From the NCBI GenBank assembly GCA_963971225.1, contig OZ020270.1:18957488-19021487 (forward strand): a stretch of DNA of 64,000 nt. Direction: 5' to 3'. Position numbers and translations under genes: made by a program. Shown piece by piece: positions 8,418 through 20,370 of this stretch. Source of the DNA: Melieria omissa. Its lineage: Eukaryota; Arthropoda; Insecta; Diptera; Ulidiidae. Each line of letters opens with the position of its first letter. The first letter of the stretch is position 1. Under the pieces are notes generated by a model. That model was not told the DNA's origin. It did no database searches and saw only the letters and a list, made by a program, of their open reading frames with translations.

Positions 8418-11400
8418 TTATCGCAGGTTAGCTTTATGAATTTGCTTGCCTTCAACTAGAACGGTTGTCCCTAGATCCCTTTCGACAGTTTTTTCTACGT
8501 AGAGCTTCGTAAACTTATTTCCTATTCGTCTATTGGTTTTAATGAAGACTTTATCCCCCGGTTGGAACATTTTTGTTATCCGGTCCCTGTTGCATCGTTC
8601 TAAGTCTTTTTCCTGTGCCTTGCTGATTCTGGTTTTAATTTCCTCTTTAAGGGCATTTGGGATAGAGTGAATTATGTCTATGGGCTTTTGTCCCGTGACG
8701 GAATGGACCGATCGGTTATATTTGGACGTGGCAAGCAAGATTAAATCCGAGGTGGCGTTCAGCCCTTGGGTCATCTTAACGCATCGAGCGATTTCTGATA
8801 GAGTACTGTGAAATCGCTCGACTTGGCCGTTAGTGGTACTATGGTGCGGGGGTGTTGTAAATATATCTATTGCAAAGTGATCCCTCAATAAGGATTTCAC
8901 TGTTTGAGAGTTTAGGGATTTTTCGTTGTCGCAAACTACGGTTTTTGTATTCTTGAAAAAGTTAAGGATTTGTAGGATGGGTTCTTTTATGTCAACTATT
9001 GACCTCGAATTTATGGGGGAGACAATAGCAAACTTAGAAAATTTGTCCACACACGTCAGGAAGTGCTTTTTGTCCGTCGAGTAGATGTCAATATGTAAGA
9101 TTTCGCCGGGGTATTGGGGAATTGGGGAGCTACCTACTGTTGGTCTGGGAGGGTGGCGCTGATACTTGGCTTCACAGCAGACCTTACAGGTTGAAACCAA
9201 TTCCTTCAATCTTTTTCGCAAGTTGGGGAAAAAATACTCGCCTAGTATTTGCTGCAAATTTTCACGCGCAGAACGGTGAGCCCTGTTGTGTCCTGTTTCC
9301 AGAATTTCCCTTTGATCGCTTTCATTAAATACATCCATTACTTGTTTCGAAGTATGGAGAAATCTAACGCCAGGAAACATCGTAAGTAACTCATTCTGAA
9401 TTTGTGCCAGGACGGGCATGTCACATAGTAGTCCATTGACCACATTGGGGTTAACACATTCCTTAATGGTGGATAAAAGATCGCTTATATTGCTAAACGT
9501 AATATGATGTCTGGTCTGGGACCTGAATATAATTGTCGTCCTTTTTGTTGGTGTCCGTCCTTCCTCCAGAATAAGCTGATTCTTGAAGCAGTTGATGGGG
9601 TTTGCAATTGTGGGGATGGCCTTCGTCAATGATTCCTCGCTGTGCACTGTAGCGGAGGAGGCGCTTGAGTCCTCTAACGCATTGACATGTTGGCGGGACA
9701 GTGCATCCGCCACGACATTCGCTTTACCTGGCTTGTAGAAAAAATTTGGTGCAAATTCCTCTGCGAACGCTCTCCACCGTTTAAGCTTAGCATTCGGATT
9801 CTTATCCGATATGGCAAAGGTGAGAGGTTGGTGGTCCGTATAGATGTTAAGTTGCCTAGCACCATAGAGGTAATTTCTTAGTTTTTGCAGAGACCACACT
9901 ATCGCCAAGAGCTCACGCTCATTGGTAGCGTAGTTTTCCTCAGTTGCGGACAAGGTACGGGAGATCATGGTTATGGGTCGACCCCCCTGGGACAGGACTG
10001 CGCCCAATGCGTGCGAGGACGCGTCAGTGGTCAGTTCGAAGGGTTTAGCGTAGTCGGGATAAAGTAAGAGGACGTCCTCGGAGGCGAGAATTTCCTTGAT
10101 TTTGTTGAAAGCTCTCAGTGCCTCTTCGTCGAGCTGGATACGAACGTTTTTGGACCGATTGGCTCCGATGTTCCCGTTCTCGCCACGCAGGTACTTCGTC
10201 AGCGGTTTGGCGATAGCTGCGTAGTCTTTCACAAATCGTCGGTAATACCCCGATAGTCCCAGAAACGATCGTAGGCTACGTAGAGTCTGTGGATTTTCGT
10301 AATTCAGGATGTCTCGCACTTTGTCCGGGCAAGTTCTTATCCCATCCTCGGAGACAAGAAATCCGAGGAATTCCACCTCCCTTCTCATGAATTTCGTCTT
10401 CTCCAATGACACCCTCATATTTGCCGCGAAAAGCTTTTTGAGAATGCGGCCTACATCGTTGATGTGTTGGTCCTCGTTTTCAGAGAAGATGATCACATCG
10501 TCGATGTAAACGTGGCAACACTTGCCAATCTCATCTCTTAGAACATCGTCAATAGCTCGCTGAAAAATGCTTGGAGCATTTTTAAGTCCGAATGGCAGTC
10601 GGCAGAATTCATACTTGCCATTATTGACAGAGAATGCTGTTTTCTCCCTGTCGCGTTCTGCTAGCTTGATTTGGTGGAACCCCGATTTGAGATCCAGGGT
10701 CGTGAAGAAGGTGGACTTGCCCAAGTTAGCGAGGATGACGGAAGTGTCCGGAATGGGATACCTATCCGATACTGTTTTCTGGTTAAGCTTCCTGAAATCG
10801 ATGACCAACCTCAACTTCCGTTCCCCTGTCTCTGTTGTGCCCTTTTTATCAACGACCCATATTGGATTGTTGTACGGGGAACGTGATGGCCTAATTATGC
10901 CGTCTCGTAGAAGGCTGGCCACCTCATTGTTGACAAACTCGGTCGTAGCCATGGGATAGGGGTAGGTCTTTGAGTAAACCGGTTCGTTGTCGGTCGTCCT
11001 GATCGTTGCCACCACTGTTGTGTTGTATGGCAGCGATTCTGTTGGGTCAGCGAAAACTCCGGATCGTTCCTTGAGTAGCCGAGAGAGTTGTTCGTTATAG
11101 TTTGGGATAGCCATTACGCTATTAACGTCCTGGCAGTAGAAGTACATCAGTATCTCCTCTCCGCCTTCATAATAGAGGGTTCCCTTTTTCAAGTCCAGTT
11201 TAGCCTTTATTTCTCTAAGGAAATCAAAACCTATAATGCCTTCGAATGTTTGTAGCGAGGGTAAAATGAAAAAGTCAGTAGTTTTGCCAAAAATGTTAAT
11301 GGTGCACTTTTGGCGAATTGTGTCGGTGCCGTGAAGTGTCTTAACAGCAAAAGGGCTTTTGACCGCTTTGATACCCTTAAGGCCACTAAGATTTTTTACA

Positions 11401-11494
11401 TAATTCTTTGCAGCACCTGTGTCAATCAGAAATTTTAGTTTCCCTCCTGCGAATGTCCTGCTGACATAGGGTAGGAGGGATCTGTTCCTAAAAA
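8418..11494 (-). CDS. pol: Errantivirus pol: protease, RT, RNase H, integrase
   Basis: The frame is open from the slippery site at about 11494 to a stop at 8418, about 1025 residues. In order it shows an aspartic protease with DTGAA near 11430, reverse transcriptase with LPFGL and the catalytic YIDD, RNase H with TDAS and a TDHQP block, the HHCC zinc site of integrase, then the DDE core (HIDIYS, CDNE, and GQVERFH with the final Glu). It overlaps the end of gag in the -1 frame. No stop or shift is seen, so pol looks intact. Confidence 0.88.
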
Positions 11495-12671
11495 ATTTAT
11501 CTCGTCCGTCTCTTGATTGGTGTAGTAATCGTCGGGTTGTTCGCCTTCGTCGTAGGCGTCATAAGTCTGGATCCCTTCATATTGGTGGTCGTCATCTTGT
11601 TCTTGAGCCCGTACGTGGTTTATACGTTGCAGTTTCGGAATTGGCTGTCTATCGCTTTCATTGCGCCTCTTTTGAGCCCTCTCTTGATCATGCCATTCTG
11701 GCACTGGACGTCCATTGAAAGGGTTCCTTTGTACGAAAGGACCCGGAGTGGGCCTAAGGTAGTTTCCCTGATTTTGAGGTACCGGTGGCCGTGGTGCTGG
11801 CCTATTCTGCCTGAAGTATGACAGTGATGGATCGACCTCCATTGGTGTTGCAGCCTGTCGTCCGACTTCCAACTTCCGATAATGCGGGAGATTGCTAAAT
11901 TGGTTTGGTCTAGGCCTTGAAAGTTGTTCGTTTCGGTTTAAGAATGACTGGGCAAATGAAGAGGGCTAAAGCCGTAGGCATATCAGCGGGTCTTGATGAA
12001 AATAGAATGTCACACAAAGGCCTGTTTAGCCCCGAAATGAAGACTCGGAGCGCATCTTCCCTATACTTCCTGTTCAGGGATTTTATGAGGTCCCTTTGCT
12101 CCCCATAAGTCATGATAGTTTTATTAACTATCAATGTCAGCTTCTTCTCCACCTCGTCATAAAATTCCGTTATAGAAAGCCTACCCTGACGTAATGTGGA
12201 CATTTCCTGCTCTATCAAGTACACCGGCCTCTTGTCTGCGTACGTGGAGTCCAGCCTGGCTATAATTGCCCCAAAATTCAGAACGGTGTTGAAGGACGCT
12301 AGTACTGTGTCGGCAGCCCCTACAATCTTGTTCCGTATGATAGCCACTGCCTGATAATGACGGGAGCTGCCCTCGTATCTTTCAAAAATTTTGTAGGCAG
12401 CATGTGCTGCCTGTCTCCAAGAGACATAATGCAGCTGTTCCCCGCGGAATTCAGGCAGAGACTTAACCAAGTCCAACGACTCGTCGCAGTCTACGCCGTC
12501 CCTGATCGTCACTGGTTCGTATTCGACGATTGCCGTAGGGGTCTCTAGGGTAGCCAGTCTATTAGTCAGGTCGTCTACGGTAGCCCGGAATTCGGCCCTA
12601 GTTTGCTCTGTTGCGGCTTTTATAGCCGCGTTTAGCAACTGCTGAACTACTTGTACCTCCATTGAAAACAA
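11435..12671 (-). pseudogene. gag: Errantivirus gag, with one frameshift
   Basis: Starts at ATG near 12671 shortly after the primer site and leader. The first frame runs to a stop at 11910; from about 11960 the homologous reading continues in another frame to the stop at 11435. The join lies near 11930-11965 and looks like a one-base indel. The N-terminal part is helical and capsid-like; the C-terminal part is Pro/Gln/Asp-rich without a CCHC knuckle, as is usual in this group. Because the LTRs are identical, the shift is either a recent mutation or a sequencing error. Confidence 0.75.
11489..11495 (-). promoter_or_regulatory. Candidate -1 ribosomal frameshift site between gag and pol
   Basis: On the minus strand TTTTTTA lies in the gag frame as T TTT TTA, a classical X XXY YYZ slippery heptamer, shortly before the gag stop. 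Shifting back by one base here enters the pol frame, which is open from this point. I did not test for a downstream RNA structure. Confidence 0.65.
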
Positions 12672-13155
12672 TTTTTAAAAATTTTATTGAAAAATTCTAT
12701 TGAAAAACTATATTGAAATGAAATCGTTTTAAATCGTTGCTGGGCACTTCACTTACATAATTCTAATGAACGAAAGCATGCTCGGTGTAATAAAATTCGA
12801 AAGTCCAATAAAATTCCACTCCAAATTCTTCCTATTGTTGATTGCTCCGGTCCTGCAGTTTTCCCTCGTTGGCGACGCCTCGGCTTGGCGTGCAATGCCT
12901 TATGTTCTTTTGCACTTTAGGTTTGATTTTTTGCACGATTGTTTACTTTTTCGTTGTGTAAATTCCTCCGTTATTTCTTTGTTTCTGTTCTATCGTTGCA
13001 CTGCTGATTTAATTTTTGCACGATTGTTTACTTTTGTTTGAATGTTTTTTGTTTTTTAGTTTTTGAAAATTGTTTTTGTTTGTTTTTTTGCACTCGCGGG
13101 TTCGTGCACTCGGGCCACTTCTAACTGTCCTTTACCGGGACTTTTTTTGTGTGTG

Positions 13156-13173
13156 GCCCCACGTTGGGCGCCA
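13156..13173 (-). other. Primer-binding site matching tRNA-Lys
   Basis: Plus-strand GCCCCACGTTGGGCGCCA corresponds to the 3' end of tRNA-Lys (the CTT type) including its CCA; its last A is the first base of the LTR. On the element strand this is the complementary primer-binding site, directly after the 5' LTR, as in gypsy-type errantiviruses. From here to the gag start (12672-13155) is an untranslated leader without clear features. Confidence 0.8.
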
Positions 13174-13609
13174 GTTAAGATTTGATCAAACACAGCAGTT
13201 ACCTTCCACTATGTGGAATTTATAAAAAAGCTATTTAGTTAAGATTTAATCAAACGCAGCAGTTACTTTCCACTATGTGGAATTTATAAAAAAGTGATTT
13301 TATTCTGCCGAAGGGCAACCGGTAGATTTTACAGTCAAATTACGACTAACTAAATTTAATCCAACTGCCGCAGTCTTGCCGCTGTCACCATCGCCGTCGC
13401 TGCCGCCGTATTCGCTGAAGTCAGTGCCGGCACGCGCATCCGCTCGACGTTCCATAGCGCTGATGTAGCATTATTTGCCATGGTTGGTTATTGACCACCG
13501 CTGGCATGGTGGTATTGCCCGCGCTGTTATTTGAGAATTCCTGCCACGGTCGTTCATTGTGTTGCGTGATGCGGGATGTGCGGGGTGTGGATATGCTTAC
13601 GTGCTAACT
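13173..13609 (-). repeat. Errantivirus 5' LTR
   Basis: 437 bp, the 5' LTR for a minus-strand element, apparently identical to 6528-6964. It is followed by the TGTA duplication at 13610-13613, where Harbinger copy B resumes with TTTTGGCGGTCG. Confidence 0.92.
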
Positions 13610-13627
13610 TGTATTTTGGCGGTCGAA

Positions 13628-14287
13628 ATGACGGACACATCGTAAGATCAATTTTTATACAATTGAAATTTATTTGAGTTTTTACATTATTATTTTATTT
13701 ATACATTATAGTGAAAAGTGAAAAGTTTGCGATATAAGCCAGAATTCAGTGCCAAAAGAAAGAAAAGGAATACAATTTGGGAACAGATTATGCGGGAGAT
13801 TAAGGAGGTTGACAGCACATTCCCATTTTCTAGAGATGAAGCAACTAGATGTTTTATAAATATAATGGGCACATATAAACGAATAAAAAAACGTAACAAC
13901 ACTTCTGGTGAGAGTTCTACGAACTGGGAATTTTTCGAAATCTTAGATGAAGTTTTCGGCAGCCGCAGTAGCGTCCAGGTGCCGAGTGAAATGCTCGAAT
14001 GTTCACTTCAAACCCTAGTGGAAGACTTAACAAGCGATTCCTCATTGACGCCCACCAACAGCCCTTCGACGATGAGCTCAAATGTAGCACCTTCAGATAT
14101 CACCACACCAAGAAGTGTAATAAAACGAAAACGAAAATTTTTGAGCAAAGAATCTGAGGCAGATGCCAAAATGATGAAGAAACTATTGGACATGGAAACA
14201 GAAAAACTTGCGGTGGAAAAGGAGAAAGTAGCTGAACTGAAGGAAATTCGTGCCTTATTCCAGAGAATTGCAGAAAATTCACAATAA
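13628..14287 (+). pseudogene. Harbinger Myb/SANT-like DNA-binding protein, copy B (frameshifted)
   Basis: Compared with copy C, the two-exon gene has exon 1 at 13628-13641 and exon 2 starting at 13712, but 34 bases are missing soon after the acceptor. This removes the first helix of the Myb/SANT-like domain (the W and LLIEV region kept in copy C) and shifts the frame. A 12-base gap also exists near 14138. The rest of the protein, with its acidic/Ser-rich middle and a C-terminal coiled coil, remains open to 14287. Confidence 0.75.
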
Positions 14288-14431
14288 TTTTTTTAGTTTC
14301 TTAACTTTTTTGCCCTGATAGACTGAACTCTTTTTAAGTTGAATTAAAACCAAATATAAATGTAATAAATTTATTCTTATCAATTGAATTGACAATGAAA
14401 TGCTTTAAACTTTTAAAATTTAATTGATATT

Positions 14432-16682
14432 TTAGGCTGATAATAAAGTTGCCAATGCATCTCTCTTTGCTTTTGCCTCTCTCTGTCCTGATAAAGTGGT
14501 TTCTTCCAGCGTTTTAGATTCGATGATGTTTGGTTCTTCTACTATTTCATCTGCGATGTTGCCTTCATTTACAATAATAATGTTATGAATAATCATACAT
14601 GCCATTGTTATTAATTTTGGCATATATGGTCGTTGAACATCAATATACTTTAGTATTCAAAATTTTTTTTTTAAAACGCCAAATGCTTGTTCCACAACTA
14701 CTCGAGTCGAACTTAGAATTATATTGTACTTCGTTTGCATTGGTGTTGAGAATCCGTTATCACGATAAGGCACCATAATAAATGTTTCCAACGGATAACC
14801 TCCATCGCCCAAAAAATGGTAATTGGAACAAATCTTAATTTCTTTATTCATTATGGCCTTCCTGATAGGGCTCATTTGCCAAATGGATGTTTCATGGCAT
14901 GCGCCTGGACAACCGATAAATACATCAATAAACTTCATGTGACTGTCGACAATAGCCTGGCAAAAAATTTAATATGACAATAATAATTTCGGATTAAAAA
15001 AGTCAAATACATATTTACTTGTGCAATGATTGAGTACGTTCCCTTTCGGTTGCGATAACTGATTTCATCTTTGATTGGTTGCGAAATCGGAATGTGTGTC
15101 CCATCGACACACCCTAGCACAAAGGGAAAAGGATTGAAGCGTAGTGTTGAAAATTCTTCACTGACTCGCTTTTGTTCAGCTGCAGTCTTTGGAAATTTTA
15201 TAACATCTCCCTTTAAGCGGCAAATCATCTTTATTATTTCAACAAACATTTTATGTGCAAGACCAATTGCCACATCAAAACGATCGCTGACATCTCTAAA
15301 TGAACAATTATTGCTAAGTTTCCAAATCGTTATTTGTAATGCTTTTGCTAAAGAAATTCCAATGCGCCCAGTTGTGAATGAACGCCACCAAGGTCTTATC
15401 ATAAACTGTAATTTCTGAAAAATAAAAATATTAGGGGAATTCTTTGTAAGGTGCCACCCCATAGCTTTTTTGCGCATTACTCGTTAGAAAATTAACTTAT
15501 CGCCAAAGTTATTATACCGTTGGAAAGAGGATTTAAAGAGCTATGATCCAAGGTAACACTATATTTGAATTTTTCGTAAATACGAATTTTACAGCCAATT
15601 TCCCAAAGTGTTAAAAATCGACATCCTAAAATTTTTTAATGTAAGGTGCCACCCCCTTAAAAACCCGCGAAAAACGTAAAAATCTCAAGAAAAAATGCAT
15701 GATTTAGGAATTTTATGAAAGATTATTGAATTTTATTTCAATTGAATAGAAAATGACTAGAAGCAAACCGAAATTGAATGGTAACGAATAAAACGAATAA
15801 TTGTATGGAAATTAAAGAACAAAACTGAACTAATGTATTCCTCATAATAGGATTAGAGAAAAATTTACTAAGAACAATTTAAATTCATCGTAATGACGAT
15901 TCCGAGCAATAAAAAGTAATTTTACCGATATAGGACCACAAAACAGTGAAAAAACGGGGGTGGCACCTTACAAAGAAAAAAAGGTGGCACTTTACATTTT
16001 TATGCCATTTTGGAAATCATTGCATAAATTTGTTCCTTTTACGATATGCTCGGATATCATTTCGGATTATGAAAAACCATTAAAAATTAAGTCCAACACT
16101 GATATTTACCTAAGTTTTTTGAGCGTATTTGATTTATTTTTCACCACAAGAAAAACCTTCAATTTTTATTTTTATGTTTTTTCCTAACCAAATTTGACAC
16201 TTTTATTTACCCAGACCGTGTTATTGCGTCTGTTTCCTCAAAAACCATATTTAAATTGATGTTGACATATATACCTTAAATGACAATAGGAATTTTTTTT
16301 CTTGGACTGCTGGAACGTCGAAATCGAGCAGGGGTGGCACATTACAAAGAGTGGCACCTTACAAAGAATTCCCCTACTTATTTTCCATTTAACATTTAGT
16401 AATAAATACCATAAATGTGCTCTTTTTCATTCGAAAATGAGAGTAAAATACGTCGTCCTGCATACTCTCAATAGTTTTGCAAAACTTGGACGTTTTCGGG
16501 ATTTTTCTTTTTCGATTGCGCTCAATTGCCAATGCGATACGTCGACGCTTTCTTTTATTTAGAAAGTTTCTAATTAACGTGGTGTTGCTGCCTTTCTTCG
16601 CATCAACCACTTCGAGAGCAGTTTTCAATAAAAAAGCGCAGGATTGCTGCAGATTCATTTTACACAAAGCAACGAAACACAC
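14432..16682 (-). pseudogene. Harbinger DDE nuclease (HARBI1-like), copy B, internal TGA
   Basis: Inferred exons: 16410-16682 (91 codons), 15019-15414 (132) and 14432-14956 (175), joined in phase by introns with GT and AG ends. Catalytic pieces visible: VDGTHI (first Asp), the FIDVFIGCPG block, GDGGYPL (second Asp region) and VEQAFG (final Glu). An in-frame TGA at 14657-14659, right after LKKKF, cuts off the last 75 codons. The same stop is in copies C and D. In copy B the usual HD after GCPGAC is HE. A MITE sits in intron 1. Confidence 0.82.
15434..16374. mobile_element. 941-bp MITE with TA duplication and repeated GGTGCCACC sites
   Basis: Ends GGGGAATTCTTTGTAAGGTG and the inverse, flanked by TA (15432-15433, 16375-16376); the empty site is in copies A, C and D. 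The motif GTAAGGTGCCACCCC or a close variant occurs at about 15447, 15640, 15957, 15984, 16333 and 16350, in one orientation in the left part and inverted in the right. No coding region is credible. The TA target suggests a Tc1/mariner-group source. It lies in intron 1 of the copy B nuclease. Confidence 0.85.
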
Positions 16683-17635
16683 GACAAAGTATTTATGCGT
16701 TCATAAAGGTTTAAAAATGTCATTGCATTATTTGACAGCGCAGTGTTGCAATGCAGTATTGCTTTGCCTTGTAAGCGCAACTGTTTGCAGTGTTGCTTTG
16801 CAACCTGCGTTTATGAAGTCAGCCACTCTCTCTCTTTGCACGGCACTACACTGCACTGGCTCAGTGCAAACAGATCGAATCAGAGCTGCCAGCGAAGAAA
16901 AGCAAAACATGTGTGTGCATGACATATGAGGGCTGAGTCTTTGTTGCTTTATAACATTAGTGTGTGCGAACACACTAAAGGCAATGCACAGTAAAGGCAA
17001 TGAAATTTACTGCAATGACACTGAATGCAGTAAGTTATACCACTAAGCAAATAAACACATAGAGGTCTCAACTGGCACAAATTTGCGTACCAGCGCAGTA
17101 GGTCCCATACGCACTTCGGCTATTCGAACATATTCGCGATGACTTCGGCAAACTTCTCAATTCGAAGTCAGCTTTCATAATTTGCTTTATGTTGATGTGG
17201 TCAGTCGCACATCAACTGTGCGCTGTGATGATGTTACTGCTGCTGTTATGCGCCTTGCTTTCAGCGCAGCAGGTCCCATACGCACTTCGGCTAGCCGAAA
17301 ATATTCGCAAAATTGTGTGCGTTGCCTTCACACGCAATGAAATAATCAACCACCAAACAAAAGCAACAACACAATTTCACTTGTTCGCGCTTATTTTTGT
17401 GTGTATACCTTTTTTTTCGTTGACGATCGCTTTTGCTTCAACAAATTTGTTGATGATGAAACTTCGACTGATGGACATATTTCTTGGTCGATTATTTGCA
17501 GGTTATATGAATTGGATAAAAAGAATTCAACCCGCCTTTGTCCCAAATTGACAACAAAGCATATTCATCCTAATTCATTTGAAAAAATGAAGGTTAAATA
17601 CGCAACTCATATTTAGCAATACTGTATCCGCAGCC

Positions 17636-20370
17636 AGGAAGGAAGGGAGCGGACATACAAGGTAAAGTCTCTGATTGCATTCAACCTGGCGAACGCCAGA
17701 ACGATCCTTGTCCCTGTCCAATCCAAGCTGATGCACAGCCTCCGCGCGGCCCTTCTGGATAGCTATTTGGCATCCGCTGAATAGTGAACTAATGTGTGCA
17801 GCGAGTCCTATCCCCAGGACTTAAAATTTGGGTTGTGCGCAGGGTTTGGTGCCCGCCACGGAAAACCAAATACCAATGAAAGCCAAAAAGCAAGCCTCGG
17901 AAGGAACCCACAATGTTGACGACCACAGCAAACGATTCAAGGACCATGATTTGAGGATATGCACCTGGAATGTCCGGACCCTCTATAGGGAAGGTGTCTC
18001 TATCTAACTGGCGGAAGCCCTCACGAAATGTAAGGCTGACATCACCGCCATCCAGGAAATGCGATGGACAGGACAAGGTTGCTCCAAGCGAGCAGACTGC
18101 GATATCTACTACAGCTGCCATGCGGAGAAGCGCGAATTTGGCTGCGGATTTGTGGTCAGCAAGAGACTTCGCCACCACGTCTCTCGGTTCACTCCGGTGA
18201 ACGAACGGCTGGCTTCGATCCGCATCAAAGCTAAATACTTTAGCATCAGCCTGATTTGCGCGCACGCCCCGACGGAAGAGAAGGACGATGCGACCAAGGA
18301 TGCCTTCTATGCGAAGCTCGAGGACGTCTACGACACGTGCCCGGTCCATGACGTCAAAATTGTCCTCTGGGACTTCAACGCAAAGGTCGGGCGAGAAGGC
18401 GATGAAGAGTGTCACGCAGCCACTGCAGTGAAGAATGCTGCATACAAGAAGACCCTGCAGTCGGCCGCCACGCGAGCCATGACAGAAAAATACCGGGAGG
18501 AGAGGAAGAAAGAGAGGTGCCTTTTTAGAAGCAAGAAACGGGAGCAAGAAAGGCGCGAGCGTGAGGAAATCGAGGAGTGCAGGAGCAGGAATGACGCCCG
18601 AAAATTCTTCCAAAAAGTTAAGCGTCTTACGGAAGGATTTAAGCCTGGGGCATCTTCTTGCAGAGACGAAAACGGGGATCTGGTTACGGATGCGCAGGGT
18701 GTGCTGAGGTTGTGGAAGGAGCACTTCACCAAGCTGCTCGCAGGCGACGAAAGGAACAATACCGCCAGTGGTGAAGATGTCCAGATGGCACCAATCGACG
18801 ACGACGGTGTGGATGTGCCACCGCCCAGCCATGACGAGGTCCGGGTCGCTATCCAGCGACTCAAGAACAACAAAGCTGCAGGGCCGGATGGGCTACCAGC
18901 TGAATTGTTCAAGGCCGGAGGCGATGAGCTGATTGGGTGCATGCATCAGCTCATTTGCAAAATATGGCTGGAGGAACGAATGCCCAACGATTGGAACCTC
19001 AGTGCCCTTTGTCCTGTGCTGAAGAAAGGCGACCCAACAACATGCGCCAACTACAGGGGTATCAGCCTACTTCCCATTGCATACAAGGTCCTGACGAGCG
19101 TATTATGTGAAAGACTAAAGCCACTCGCCAAGGCGCTGATTGGACCTTATCAGTGCGGCTTTAGACCTGGTAAGTCCACCATCGACCAGATATTCACTCT
19201 ACGCCAAATCCTGGAGAAGACCCATGAGAACCAAATCGATACACACCATCTCTTCATCGATTACAAGGCAGCATTCGATAGCCCGATAAGGGATCGCCTA
19301 TATGCCGCATTGTCTGAACTTGGTATCCCTGCAAAGCTCGTTAGACTTTGCAGAGCGACGTTGAGCAATACGCGCAGCTCCGTCAAGGTTGGAAGTGACC
19401 TCTCCGATCCCTTTGATACCGTTCGAGGTTTCAGATAGGGCGATCCTTTGTCCTGCGACCTCTTCAACTTCACCATGGAGAGTGTTCTGCGCAAGGCCGG
19501 TGTACATCGTAATGGCACAATTTTCAACAAAAGTGTCCAGCTCCTTGCTTACGCTGATGATATTGATGTCATCGGACGTAACAAGCGAGATGTCACCGCT
19601 GCCTTTGCGGCTATCGAAAGAGAATCTGCCAAAATGGGTCTGGTGGTAAATGAGGGCAAGACGAAGTATATGCTGTCTACACGCAGGGACTCGCAGCGGC
19701 TAGGGTCTCACGTCGAGGCCGACAGGTATGCTTTTGAAGTTGTCAAGGAATTCGTCTACCTTGGCACCGCCATCAACAGCAGCAATGATGTCAGTCTGGA
19801 GATAAAGCAAAGGATAACTCTTGCCAACAGGTGCTACTACGGTCTCGGTAGGCAATTGAGAAGTAGAGACCTCTCTCGACCGACAAAACTTTCACTCTAT
19901 AGGACGCTTATCTTGCCCGTGCTCCTCTATGGCGCTGAAGCATGGACAATGACACGAAACGACATAGCGGCCCTTGGAGTGTTCGAGAGGAAGGTGCTTC
20001 GCAAAATCTTCGGCCCTGTTCGGGTTGGTGACGACTATCGCATACGAACCAATAACGAGCTGTATGAGCTGTATAAGGACATGGACGTAGCGCAGCGAAT
20101 TAACATCCAGCGGCTACGCTGGCTCGGTCATGTCTGCCGCATGGACGACGAAGCTCCGGCGAAAAAGGTATTCGATGCGATGGTTGGAGGTCGACGGCGA
20201 AGAGGGAGGCCGTGTCTCCGGTGGAAGGACCAAGTGGAAGAGGCCCTGGTATCTCTTGGTGTGACCAACTGGAGAAGGCGCGCGCGAAGCAGAGGCGCCT
20301 GGGGAGAAGTTTTGCGGCAGGCCGTAACCCGATAACGGGTTGTTATGGCCAGTTAAGTAAGTAAGTAAGT
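17636..20370 (+). mobile_element. RTE-like non-LTR retrotransposon, copy 1 (internally deleted)
   Basis: Starts GGAAGGAAGGGAGCGGACAT, ends with a (TAAG)n tail, and is flanked by ATCCGCAGCC (17626-17635, 20371-20380). The empty site is in units A and C. The 5' start matches the two other copies, so it is full length at both ends, yet about 520 bp are missing inside (after GREG in the endonuclease). Tandem short repeats as a 3' tail and a single endonuclease/RT frame fit the RTE clade. Confidence 0.85.
17876..20335 (+). pseudogene. RTE-like endonuclease/reverse transcriptase, copy 1
   Basis: Frame begins with the ATG at 17876 (MKAKKQASEG). The endonuclease start ICTWNVRTLYREG is followed by TAA at 18005-18007 where the other copies have CAA. 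The end of the endonuclease and the linker are deleted between about 18390 and 18400. RT motifs NYRGISLL and FIDYKAAFDS precede a TAG at 19436-19438 (CAG in the others); YADDIDVIG follows, then the C-terminal RWLGHVCRMDD block. It cannot make a working protein. Confidence 0.82.

Larger units (their letters stand above)
6528..13609 (-). mobile_element. Errantivirus (gypsy-type endogenous retrovirus), 7082 bp, full length
   Basis: Two 437-bp LTRs that start AGT and end ACT bound gag, pol and env on the minus strand. The duplicated target is TGTA (6524-6527 and 13610-13613), which fits the YRYR preference of errantiviruses. By eye the two LTRs are identical, so the insertion is recent. It sits in the left part of Harbinger copy B. 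All structural parts are present (primer site, polypurine tract, frameshift site), but gag carries a frameshift. Confidence 0.93.
6358..16824. mobile_element. PIF/Harbinger element, copy B, split by an errantivirus and a MITE
   Basis: Left end GGCTGACTTC at 6358 and right end GAAGTCAGCC at 16824, with ACT at 6355-6357 and 16825-16827. After removal of the errantivirus (6528-13609) and the MITE (15434-16374) it is about 2.44 kb. It holds the two standard Harbinger genes in convergent orientation, a Myb-like gene (plus) and a nuclease (minus). Both are damaged. Confidence 0.87.

Noticed and set aside
17789..18942. Long minus-strand frames (up to 347 residues) over RTE copy 1, and the matching ones over copies 2 and 3
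   Set aside because: Antisense shadows of the GC-richer LINE coding strand, without motifs; they recur only because the LINE recurs.
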